Assembly (NCBI GenBank): GCA_017462035.1
Contig: JAFTRY010000012.1
Location: 1 to 55,561 of the forward strand
Length of the DNA: 55,561 nt
From: Clostridia bacterium
GTDB taxonomy: Bacteria; Bacillota; Clostridia; Oscillospirales; CAG-272
Direction of reading: 5' to 3'
The first letter of the stretch is position 1; each line of letters starts with the position of its first letter. The notes below the pieces were generated by a model. The model did not search any database. It was not told where the DNA came from and saw nothing but the letters and a program-made list of their open reading frames with translations. Made by a program: the position numbers and the translations under genes. Shown piece by piece: positions 49,698 through 55,561 of the stretch.

Positions 49698-50264
49698 ATC
49701 GAAAAAAACGTGATTGTTGTTGATGAGCAGGGTAATGAATATGAGGCAACCTACCCTAAGAGGGCTAAAGGTCTTGTGAAAAGTGGCAGGGCACGCTTCG
49801 TAAACGAAAATAAAATATGCCTTGCGTGTCCGCCAAACATAAATTTGGAGGATCATAAAATGACCGAAGATATCAAAATCGAAAATGTATACAATATTAA
49901 CTACATCCTGTTGCAAATCGCAAAAATTCAGGAGCAAACCGAATACTTAAACAATGCAATCGAGAAGTTATCAGAAATGGGAGATGGCGAAAGCGGTCAC
50001 CCCGGCTCTCCCGGCAACATTCAAGGACAAGCCAAAGCACAAGCGATGTGTGATATTGTAAGATGCCGTGAAACTACAAATCAGAAAATGTTGTCACTAT
50101 ACGAAAAGATGTATGATGATTTGAAGCCAACCAATAACAACAAAAAGTTGGATGTTCTTGAAAAATTAACTCAAATTGCTGCAAATACTGACGATTTTGC
50201 TTCTGAAAAATCAGAAATGCTTGACTCTATCAGACAAATATTTAGAGAAAACTTCAGAGATTAA
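49698..50264 (+). CDS. Small protein with RRXRR/PLMP-like N-terminal domain
   Basis: About 184-188 residues. N-terminal 45 residues (VVDEQGNEYEATYPKRAK, GLVKSGRARFVNENKICLACPP) have the plan of the RRXRR/PLMP domain: D-x-x-G, then P-x-R-A-x-x-L-V/L-x-x-G-R-A, then a basic strand. That domain opens IscB/IsrB nucleases. Here no RuvC or HNH follows; instead a helical, partly coiled region (YILLQIAKIQEQTEYLNNAIEKL), a glycine linker, and a second helical part. Start problem: a GGGGG site is spaced 8 bases from an ATC (49698), giving a rare non-AUG start; the next candidate, GTG at 49710, is 20 bases from that site. Function unknown. Confidence 0.7.
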   Translation: MEKNVIVVDEQGNEYEATYPKRAKGLVKSGRARFVNENKICLACPPNINLEDHKMTEDIKIENVYNINYILLQIAKIQEQTEYLNNAIEKLSEMGDGESGHPGSPGNIQGQAKAQAMCDIVRCRETTNQKMLSLYEKMYDDLKPTNNNKKLDVLEKLTQIAANTDDFASEKSEMLDSIRQIFRENFRD

Positions 50265-50270
50265 CACCTT

Positions 50271-50305
50271 CCCCTACCTCACTTAAAGAGGTAGGGGTCT
50301 TTATA
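50271..50305 (+). terminator. Terminator of the RRXRR/PLMP-like gene
   Basis: Stem CCCCTACCTC/GAGGTAGGGG with 7-base loop, then TCTTTATAT. Confidence 0.85.
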
Positions 50306-50450
50306 TAGTTTCGTTTGCAAGTATGGCGTTAAAAGCCCAGTAGAACGCGGATACTTTTAACTCCCATCATCGCCCCAAGGGGTTATTGTACCCTCTGCGA
50401 AACCCACGTGCATCTAAATCAGATACACATCACAAAAATCTCCTCAGACG
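50306..50450. other. Structured gene-free segment
   Basis: Contains GTTAAAAG...CTTTTAAC (about 50328-50361), CCCC-aa-GGGG (about 50383-50392) and the phrase CCCTCTGCGAAACCC. No ORF or promoter recognised. It resembles the folded ends of IS200/IS605-type elements only in general style. Confidence 0.3.
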
Positions 50451-50506
50451 AAGTAAGGAATGGCTTCTGCTATGTTGAATAAGATATTAGCCATTTTTGT
50501 AAGCAC

Positions 50507-50546
50507 AAAAAAGACACATGCGTCAAAAGACGAATGTGCCTTTTTT
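50507..50546 (-). terminator. Terminator of the isomerase-like/Gfo operon
   Basis: Long stem built from AAAAAAGACACATGCGTC and its near complement, followed on the minus strand by TTTTTTGTG; directly after the stop at 50550. Confidence 0.85.
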
Positions 50547-50549
50547 CTG

Positions 50550-51404
50550 TTACAATCCAAAATTCGCTCTGGCGTAATCTGCCGCCTTTCGAATATCTGC
50601 CGAAGGATCGGCTCCGGTCTCACGCTCAATGGTAAGAAATCCGTCGTATCCAATATCCCTGAGAGCTTGAATATACGAACGAAAATCCACGTCTCCCTCT
50701 CCCACGGGAGTTTCAATGAAATAATCCGCCACGTTCAACGCCTCAATTCCACCCTCCGCAAAGCAACGGTAGATTTCCACAGGATCAGAGCGTTTCAGCA
50801 TTTTTCCGTCCTTTAGGTGGGTGTGAACGATATGATCCTTCAACAAGTACACCGCCTCTGTGGGATCCTGTCCGGTAACCATCACAAAATTGGCGGGGTC
50901 GAGATTCACGCCTACTCCCGCCTCGATCTTGTCTACGAAGTTGGCAAGGGTGGAAGCCACCTCAGGACCCGTTTCAATGGCGAGAGTCACACCCTTCCCT
51001 GCCGCGTAAGAGCCGCACGCTCGGAGAGCGCTGAGCATGATAGCATACTTTTCACTCTTCTCATCTTGGGGGATCACACCGATATGGGTCGTCACTACGG
51101 AAGTGCCCAGCTCACAGGCAAGGTCCACGATCCGATTGGTCTTCTCGATCCGCCCGGGATTCTCCGAGGCGATCTCAAATCCGTGACCACCCAGATCTCC
51201 GCACAAGGCACTTACCGTCAAGCCGTGGTTTGTCAACAGCTCGCGATACCTCCGGATTCGTTCCGGATATCCAAGCAGCTGTTCCGGGCAAAACTCCCCA
51301 CTAACGGCATACATCTGAATACCATCCAGCCGGAGCTCTCCTGCCAGCGCGATACTCTCCTCCATCGAGCGGCGAAAGCAATCACTAATGACACCAAGTT
51401 TCAT
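50550..51404 (-). CDS. Sugar phosphate isomerase/epimerase-like TIM barrel protein
   Basis: 284 residues, AP-endonuclease-2/xylose-isomerase-like fold. MKLGVISDCFRRS start strand; metal ligands in VTLAIETGPE (Glu), GVNLDPANFVM (Asp), HTHLKDGKML (His/Asp) and FLTIERETG (Glu). Last gene of an operon with two Gfo/Idh/MocA-type genes; such trios commonly oxidise, epimerise or dehydrate inositol or sugar derivatives. AAAGGAG site 7 bases upstream. It shares fold and length with the protein at 40900-41757 but the two are not close copies. Confidence 0.9.
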   Translation of the reverse strand: MKLGVISDCFRRSMEESIALAGELRLDGIQMYAVSGEFCPEQLLGYPERIRRYRELLTNHGLTVSALCGDLGGHGFEIASENPGRIEKTNRIVDLACELGTSVVTTHIGVIPQDEKSEKYAIMLSALRACGSYAAGKGVTLAIETGPEVASTLANFVDKIEAGVGVNLDPANFVMVTGQDPTEAVYLLKDHIVHTHLKDGKMLKRSDPVEIYRCFAEGGIEALNVADYFIETPVGEGDVDFRSYIQALRDIGYDGFLTIERETGADPSADIRKAADYARANFGL

Positions 51405-51417
51405 AATTTTCTCCTTT

Positions 51418-52287
51418 TCAGTTCTCTTCTAAGTCACTCAAATCAAACCAAATACCGGGATTTTCCCGCGCCAGCAGAGCACCCTCACGGATTCGGGCTA
51501 CCTCCAAAGTCTCCGCACCGTCAAAATCCGCCCATCCCGTCTCAAAAAATCGTAAAATCCGTTCCATCAAGATCTCAAAGTAAGAGGAGGTTACCTCACG
51601 GTAAACAGGACGAACCGCACCGCCCGTCCCGTCAGATAAATAAACGGTAAAGGGATAAGAACGGGCGAAGATCATGGTCGCCGTACGGTCATCTGGATAG
51701 GCAATGTGGAGAAAGGTCTGCTGTCCAAGCAGTTCTCCCCGCAAACGGACAGCCCCTATTCCCAGCTTTTTGACGATCATCTCAATCTGATGAATCACGT
51801 ATTCGGGAAGATTAGCCCCGCTTCCCGTGGTAATCATCTGCCGACAGTTGTCATAGCCGTCCAGCTCCGAGGCATACCGCAACGCCGACGTGCTGAAAAA
51901 GGGTGTATCGTACTCCCGTCCCAAGCGAAAGATCGCTTTTGCCGTCTTAAAATCGGGTGCGAAGGTTTTGTCAATATAGGTGGGCTTTCCATACCTCAAC
52001 ACGGTCTCGGCATAGCCCAAGTGCTTTTCAGGATTGGTGGGGGCCAATATCAAAATCACATCGCTTTTCTCGCAAAGCTCCTCTAGGCTGTGACACGCTT
52101 CTACCCCATAGGTACGGCACCATTCCTCGGTACTGACACCATTTACGGGAGAGAGCTCCTGCTCCGCCCAGGCATAAGCCACCTTGTAGGAAAGCTCCAG
52201 GCGTTCGCAAGCTTGCGCCAACCACTGGGGATAATGATCCGCATGCCATTCTCCCAAGTAAAAATCAACAAATCCAATTCTTTTCAC
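51418..52287 (-). CDS. Gfo/Idh/MocA-like oxidoreductase with atypical nucleotide motif
   Basis: 289 residues. Rossmann N-terminus IGFVDFYLGEWHADHYP lacks the normal GxGxxG glycines; later blocks SLEELCEKSDVILILAPT, VLRYGKPTYIDKTFAPD (PxYxDKP-like) correspond to the EKP region of Gfo/Idh/MocA dehydrogenases, with DKT in place of EKP. The C-terminal part is short. It may have lost NAD(P) binding or bind it differently. GTG start at 52287 with GGGAG 7 bases upstream. Lies 24 bases after the full-length Gfo/Idh gene and 13 before the isomerase-like gene. Confidence 0.75.
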   Translation of the reverse strand: MKRIGFVDFYLGEWHADHYPQWLAQACERLELSYKVAYAWAEQELSPVNGVSTEEWCRTYGVEACHSLEELCEKSDVILILAPTNPEKHLGYAETVLRYGKPTYIDKTFAPDFKTAKAIFRLGREYDTPFFSTSALRYASELDGYDNCRQMITTGSGANLPEYVIHQIEMIVKKLGIGAVRLRGELLGQQTFLHIAYPDDRTATMIFARSYPFTVYLSDGTGGAVRPVYREVTSSYFEILMERILRFFETGWADFDGAETLEVARIREGALLARENPGIWFDLSDLEEN

Positions 52288-52311
52288 AAAGCTTCTCCCG
52301 TCCAAAAAAAC

Positions 52312-53367
52312 TCAGAGGCTGATTTCCTGCTTCGCGTCCGCGGAAGCATAAAGAGCATCCAGGAGCTTAGCACTTTCCAGAATACTGTCAATGTGGTTGC
52401 GGTTCTTTTCCCCGGTTTGTACCGAATGAATAAAGTCGAGATCCTGGCAATAATACATGTTGGGAATGTCATAGTCAAAGTCTTCTGTCTCCAACGTATC
52501 TCCGTGACAGAAAACAAACTTCTTGCCATAGTCCAGCTTGGCTCCGCCCAGATCGCCTAAAAAATCGACAAACATGGCGTTTTCGTCCAAATTCTGCGCC
52601 CACGCGCCGTTGAAGGAAATGCTCGCCTTATCGGTACGGATATAACCGGTAACAAAGTCATCCACGTTATTCACACCGTTCTCCACATCGGCGGTGTCCT
52701 CCGCCCACATCTTCCGATACGTATATTCCTTCATATTTTTTGCCATCTCGCAATAGGTGTCACAGGTAACGTTTTTCAAGTTAGCGCCGCCCAGAACGTA
52801 CAGGATCAAATCCAGGAAATGAATGCCCCAGTCGATAAGCACACCGCCGCCCGACTGCGACTTGTCGGTAAAGGGACCGCCAAGACCGGGGATGGAACGG
52901 AAGGAACGGAAGGAGCAATATACGTGATAGATCTTGCCGAACTTCCCTTCCCGATTCATCTGCTCCAGCATCTCCACCGATCTGTGATAGCGATTACATA
53001 CACCAATGTTCAAAATCCTGCCCTGCTTCTTCGCCTCTTCCGCCATCTCGCGAGAAAGCTTGTAGTTCACGGTAATGGGCTTTTCACACATTACGTGCTT
53101 TCCGGCACGGAGGGCATCCATGGTGATGGTATAATGAGCGTAGTTGGGAGTGAGAACGAATACGGCATCCACCTCCGGGTCATTCAAAGCAACTTGATAA
53201 TCGGTAATGACTTGCTCGATCTTGGGAAAATCCTCCTTCGCCTTCTCTGCCTTCTCCGGGATCAGATCGCAGGCGTATTTGATCCGTACCTCCTCCATTT
53301 TGGCAAGACTTGGAAGATGGGCGGCATTGGCAATTCTACCGCATCCGATAATCGCAATCGTAGTCAT
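52312..53367 (-). CDS. Gfo/Idh/MocA-family NAD(P)-dependent oxidoreductase
   Basis: 351 residues. N-terminal Rossmann motif IAIIGCGRIANAAHLPSL (GxGxxA variant), VFVLTPNYAHYTITMDAL, catalytic lysine in HVMCEKPITVN, and the C-terminal alpha/beta domain with GGVLIDWGIHFLDLILYVLGG (aspartate and histidine of the catalytic triad). Oxidises a sugar or inositol hydroxyl. Start at 53367, GGAGG 8 bases upstream. First gene of the three-gene operon; divergent from the AraC regulator. Confidence 0.93.
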   Translation of the reverse strand: MTTIAIIGCGRIANAAHLPSLAKMEEVRIKYACDLIPEKAEKAKEDFPKIEQVITDYQVALNDPEVDAVFVLTPNYAHYTITMDALRAGKHVMCEKPITVNYKLSREMAEEAKKQGRILNIGVCNRYHRSVEMLEQMNREGKFGKIYHVYCSFRSFRSIPGLGGPFTDKSQSGGGVLIDWGIHFLDLILYVLGGANLKNVTCDTYCEMAKNMKEYTYRKMWAEDTADVENGVNNVDDFVTGYIRTDKASISFNGAWAQNLDENAMFVDFLGDLGGAKLDYGKKFVFCHGDTLETEDFDYDIPNMYYCQDLDFIHSVQTGEKNRNHIDSILESAKLLDALYASADAKQEISL

Positions 53368-53416
53368 GATTTGCACCTCCGTAAATATCATTAAATTTCA
53401 AAATACTGACAGGTTC

Positions 53417-53445
53417 ATTATACACCTACTTCCCCATGCCGTAAA
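53417..53445 (-). promoter_or_regulatory. Promoter of the Gfo/isomerase operon
   Basis: Minus-strand TTTACG, 17 bases, TATAAT; the poor -35 fits activation by the divergent AraC-type regulator. Confidence 0.55.
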
Positions 53446-53528
53446 TAGCCGATCTTTGGCTTTTATTTAGCATTTTTTTGTTTTTTAAAACATTTTCAAA
53501 AGTTTTCAAAAAAAAGATTTAATATTTC

Positions 53529-53557
53529 TTGACAGCGTCTCCGCCGCAAGATATAAT
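53529..53557 (+). promoter_or_regulatory. Promoter of the AraC-family gene
   Basis: TTGACA, 17 bases, TATAAT. Confidence 0.85.
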
Positions 53558-53590
53558 ATTCATAGAAATTGATCGAAAAGGGGAAAAGAC

Positions 53591-54502
53591 ATGGCAACAC
53601 TTTCTGTTTTACCCGCCGAGCTGGTAAAAGTGGAGGAATACCAAAAAAAATATCATCTGGACAAGCGTTATCTCGCCCACCCTCTCAGCTTTGGAAATTG
53701 CAGTCTGTTTCAGATCGGACGGCTGTATTGCACAGACACCACGGTAATCCCTAAGCACGCCCATATCAACTGGTTTGAGCTGACCATCGTCACCGGCGGC
53801 AAGGGAACGGTACTGACCAACGACGTGGGTATTCCCGTCCGTCGTGGAGATATTTATCTCTCCTTCCCCTGTGATTTTCACGGGATCGTGTCAGACCCCC
53901 GGGATCCGCTGAAATACGATTTCTTTGCCTTCAGCACCAAGGATCCCCATATGGCAGCGGACCTGGAGCGAATCGAGCATACCTACCTGCCAGCCGATCT
54001 TCGGCTTTTTCAGGACGATACAGTCTCCGCTCTCATTAGCCAGGCACTCGGTGAAATTGACCGCGACGCGCCCTACTCGGAGCGCCTCTTGAGCGCAATG
54101 TTTGAGCAAGTCATGATCCGAGTCATCCGAAGCTTTCAAGGAGAAACCAACCTGCCTCCCCGCGGCAATATCAGCCAGCCGGAAAGCCTGTGCTATTATT
54201 TGATGAATTACATCGATACCCATATCTATACCATGACGGGGCTGGAGGAGCTTTCCCGCGTCACCAACTACAATTATAGCTACCTATCCGCCCTCTTTCG
54301 TAAGATCACCTCGGGTACCCTCACCGATTACTACCGCAATCGGCGGTTGGAAACCGCTCGGCTTTTGATCCTTCAGCACGATCTGAGTATCACGCATATT
54401 GCCGATCTGCTGAATTATTCCTCTATCTATACCTTCAGCCGTGCCTTCAAGGACAAATACGGGATCTCACCCGAACAATACCGAAAAAAAACAGATGTGT
54501 AA
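53591..54502 (+). CDS. AraC-family transcriptional regulator
   Basis: 303 residues. N-terminal cupin-type ligand domain (TVIPKHAHINWFELTIVTGG ... GDIYLSFPCDFHGI) and C-terminal double helix-turn-helix (GLEELSRVTNYNYSYLSALFRK; SITHIADLLNYSSIYTFSRAFKDKYGISPEQYR). Shares a 223-base intergenic region with the divergent Gfo/Idh operon and probably activates it in response to a sugar. AAAGGGG ribosome site upstream of ATG. Confidence 0.94.
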   Translation: MATLSVLPAELVKVEEYQKKYHLDKRYLAHPLSFGNCSLFQIGRLYCTDTTVIPKHAHINWFELTIVTGGKGTVLTNDVGIPVRRGDIYLSFPCDFHGIVSDPRDPLKYDFFAFSTKDPHMAADLERIEHTYLPADLRLFQDDTVSALISQALGEIDRDAPYSERLLSAMFEQVMIRVIRSFQGETNLPPRGNISQPESLCYYLMNYIDTHIYTMTGLEELSRVTNYNYSYLSALFRKITSGTLTDYYRNRRLETARLLILQHDLSITHIADLLNYSSIYTFSRAFKDKYGISPEQYRKKTDV

Positions 54503-54508
54503 AAAACA

Positions 54509-54541
54509 CACCGTACTGTGCCTATAGGACACAGTACGGTG
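54509..54541. terminator. Hairpin between convergent araC-type and trhA-type genes
   Basis: 12-bp stem CACCGTACTGTG/CACAGTACGGTG with a 9-base loop; minus-strand side is followed by TGTTTTTTAC, so it ends the TrhA gene well, less clearly the plus-strand gene. Confidence 0.8.
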
Positions 54542-54554
54542 CGTTAACACTTTT

Positions 54555-55241
54555 TTATAGCCTCCACAATACGAAAAAGATCACACTAAGAGTATGACAA
54601 ATGCTCCCCAAAAGCACAAAAATGTGGAAGATCGAATGGAAGTATTTTTTCTTTTTTCCCAGATGGTAGAACAAAACACCAAAGGTGTAGAACAATCCTC
54701 CTCCTAATACCAGCATGAAGCCCCACAGAGTCAAGCATTCGAGTGCCTGGCGAATACTGAATAGAATCGACCATCCCATTCCCACATAGCAAATCATGCT
54801 GAACACCTTGTATTTATGGAGGTCAATGGCGGTCAAGGTGGTGGCAAGCGCCGCCAGAGCCCACACCACACCAAAGGTTACCCAGCCGGCAACAGGATAA
54901 GCGGGAGCGATGCAACACACCAAAATGGGGGTATAGGTTCCCGCGATCAAAAAATAAATGGTACAGTGATCAATGATCTGAAATACTTTTTTCGCAAGAT
55001 TGGGGCGAAGTCCGTGATACACACTGGACATGGTATACAACGCAGTCATGGAAGCACCGAATACAATGCTACACAATACACCCGCTACGCTTCCGCGAAT
55101 GGCGGAAAGAATAATACAAAGCACCAAGGTGGCAATTCCCACCGCGCCTCCCACGATATGGGTCACCATATTAAACACTTCCTCCCCTTTCGTATAGGTA
55201 GGAAGGATCCTCTCTCTTAACCGAACCCGTTTTTTCGACAT
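54555..55241 (-). CDS. Hemolysin III/TrhA (PAQR) family membrane protein
   Basis: 228 residues, seven predicted helices. Family motifs: EEVFNMVTHIVGGAVG, ALYTMSSVYHGLRP, IIDHCTIYFLIAGTYTP, and HSIFHIFVLLGSICH, providing the Ser/His/Asp/His cluster that binds zinc in PAQR proteins. Bacterial TrhA is linked to membrane-fluidity homeostasis; the haemolysin name is historical. Own promoter; AGGAGG ribosome site 8 bases upstream. Confidence 0.93.
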   Translation of the reverse strand: MSKKRVRLRERILPTYTKGEEVFNMVTHIVGGAVGIATLVLCIILSAIRGSVAGVLCSIVFGASMTALYTMSSVYHGLRPNLAKKVFQIIDHCTIYFLIAGTYTPILVCCIAPAYPVAGWVTFGVVWALAALATTLTAIDLHKYKVFSMICYVGMGWSILFSIRQALECLTLWGFMLVLGGGLFYTFGVLFYHLGKKKKYFHSIFHIFVLLGSICHTLSVIFFVLWRL

Positions 55242-55289
55242 GAGCCGCCTCCTTTTTAAAAATAGTTTTCAATACTACGTCACACAGTT

Positions 55290-55318
55290 ATTATAGCACG
55301 AACTCGCTAAAAAATCAA
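55290..55318 (-). promoter_or_regulatory. Promoter of the trhA-type gene
   Basis: Minus-strand TTGATT, 17 bases, TATAAT with CGTGC before the -10. Confidence 0.75.
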
Positions 55319-55379
55319 GTCTTTTCTCAAAAAAATAAGAAAGCAGAAGGGACGATGCTCTTAGCGGAGAAATCAAAAA

Positions 55380-55430
55380 ATATTTGCCTAACACACGGTA
55401 GGTGCGAACTGCGTTCGCCCGCGGGCGTTC
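55380..55430. repeat. Clustered small inverted repeats next to the IS end
   Basis: Contains GCGAAC-tgc-GTTCGC and CGCCCGCGGGCG in succession. An 11-base phrase TTAGCGGAGAA just before it (about 55360) also occurs near 8471, upstream of the palindromes there. Confidence 0.45.
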
Positions 55431-55561
55431 ACAGTGTATAGTGTAGTAACATAGTATACAGGTAGTGCAAGGACATAGTATACAGTTTTATGGTAAAATA
55501 AAGGCATCAAAAAATCCAAAGGAGAAGTAAAGATGCCTTGGAAGGATAAAACTGTGGAAGA
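55430..55561 (+). mobile_element. Left end of an IS481-like insertion element (partial)
   Basis: Begins around GTGTATAGTGTAG; holds two direct copies of ACATAGTATACAG (55449-55461 and 55473-55485) that probably serve as transposase-binding sites, then the start of the transposase gene. The exact terminus cannot be set without the right end. Confidence 0.55.
55533..55561 (+). CDS. IS481-family transposase, N-terminal fragment
   Basis: Only nine complete codons are visible, MPWKDKTVE, then the window ends. MPWK followed by a short polar stretch is the usual opening of IS481-type integrases with an N-terminal helix-turn-helix. AAAGGAG lies 8 bases before the ATG. Identification rests on this short start plus the direct repeats upstream. 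Confidence 0.55.

Overview
The window looks like chromosomal DNA from an anaerobic Gram-positive bacterium of the class Clostridia, probably an uncultured gut or rumen member of the Oscillospirales or a neighbouring order. Reasons: AdhE, a B12 methionine synthase with a detached activation domain, rubrerythrin, a ferredoxin:thioredoxin reductase subunit, a CIRCE operator, strong AGGAGG ribosome sites, TTG/GTG starts, many family-5 peptide transporter genes and many plant-glycan genes. Almost every promoter found reads TTGACA-17-TATAAT with a TRTG motif just before the -10.

Layout. 1-180: start of adhE (leaves the left edge). 475-4470: metF / B12-activation protein / metH operon. 4500-5131: an independent ~600-nt minus-strand transcription unit with no long ORF and three 76-nt repeats; this is the best candidate for an undescribed RNA. 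5251-6365: azlCD. 6366-8398: htpG under CIRCE. 8510-8799: palindromes and a mini-hairpin array. 8834-10393: LiaF-like/DUF4097 pair. 10403-17030: opp peptide ABC transporter (oppBCDFA) with two architectural oddities: the binding protein OppA is circularly permuted and OppC carries a parvulin-like insertion. 17102-18690: rubrerythrin, then HdeD-like protein and FTR catalytic subunit. 18750-23242: three glycosyltransferase/GT-C genes. 23342-25300: putative glycosidase. 25321-34590: LacI repressor divergent from a six-gene operon (FGGY kinase, fucose/arabinose-type isomerase, MFS carrier, ceramidase-like, CapA-like and M20 hydrolases). 34599-37675: orphan solute-binding lipoprotein and a TIM-barrel glycosidase-like protein. 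37900-40850: yybP-ykoY (Mn2+) riboswitch and a P-type cation ATPase. 40900-46646: sugar isomerase-like, PHP, GH127-like and glycogen-branching genes. 46789-48926: phosphoribosyltransferase-like and MATE genes. 49104-50305: tRNA-Gln, a second mini-hairpin array and an orphan protein with an RRXRR/PLMP-like domain. 50507-54541: AraC regulator divergent from two Gfo/Idh/MocA genes and a sugar isomerase-like gene. 54555-55318: TrhA/hemolysin III. 55420-55561: left end of an IS481-like element (leaves the right edge).

How the genes fit together: the window mixes housekeeping one-carbon/methionine, peptide uptake and oxygen-defence functions with several small, locally regulated sugar-degradation clusters (LacI- or AraC-linked), which suits a saccharolytic gut anaerobe. 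All family assignments were made by reading the translations; no database search was possible.
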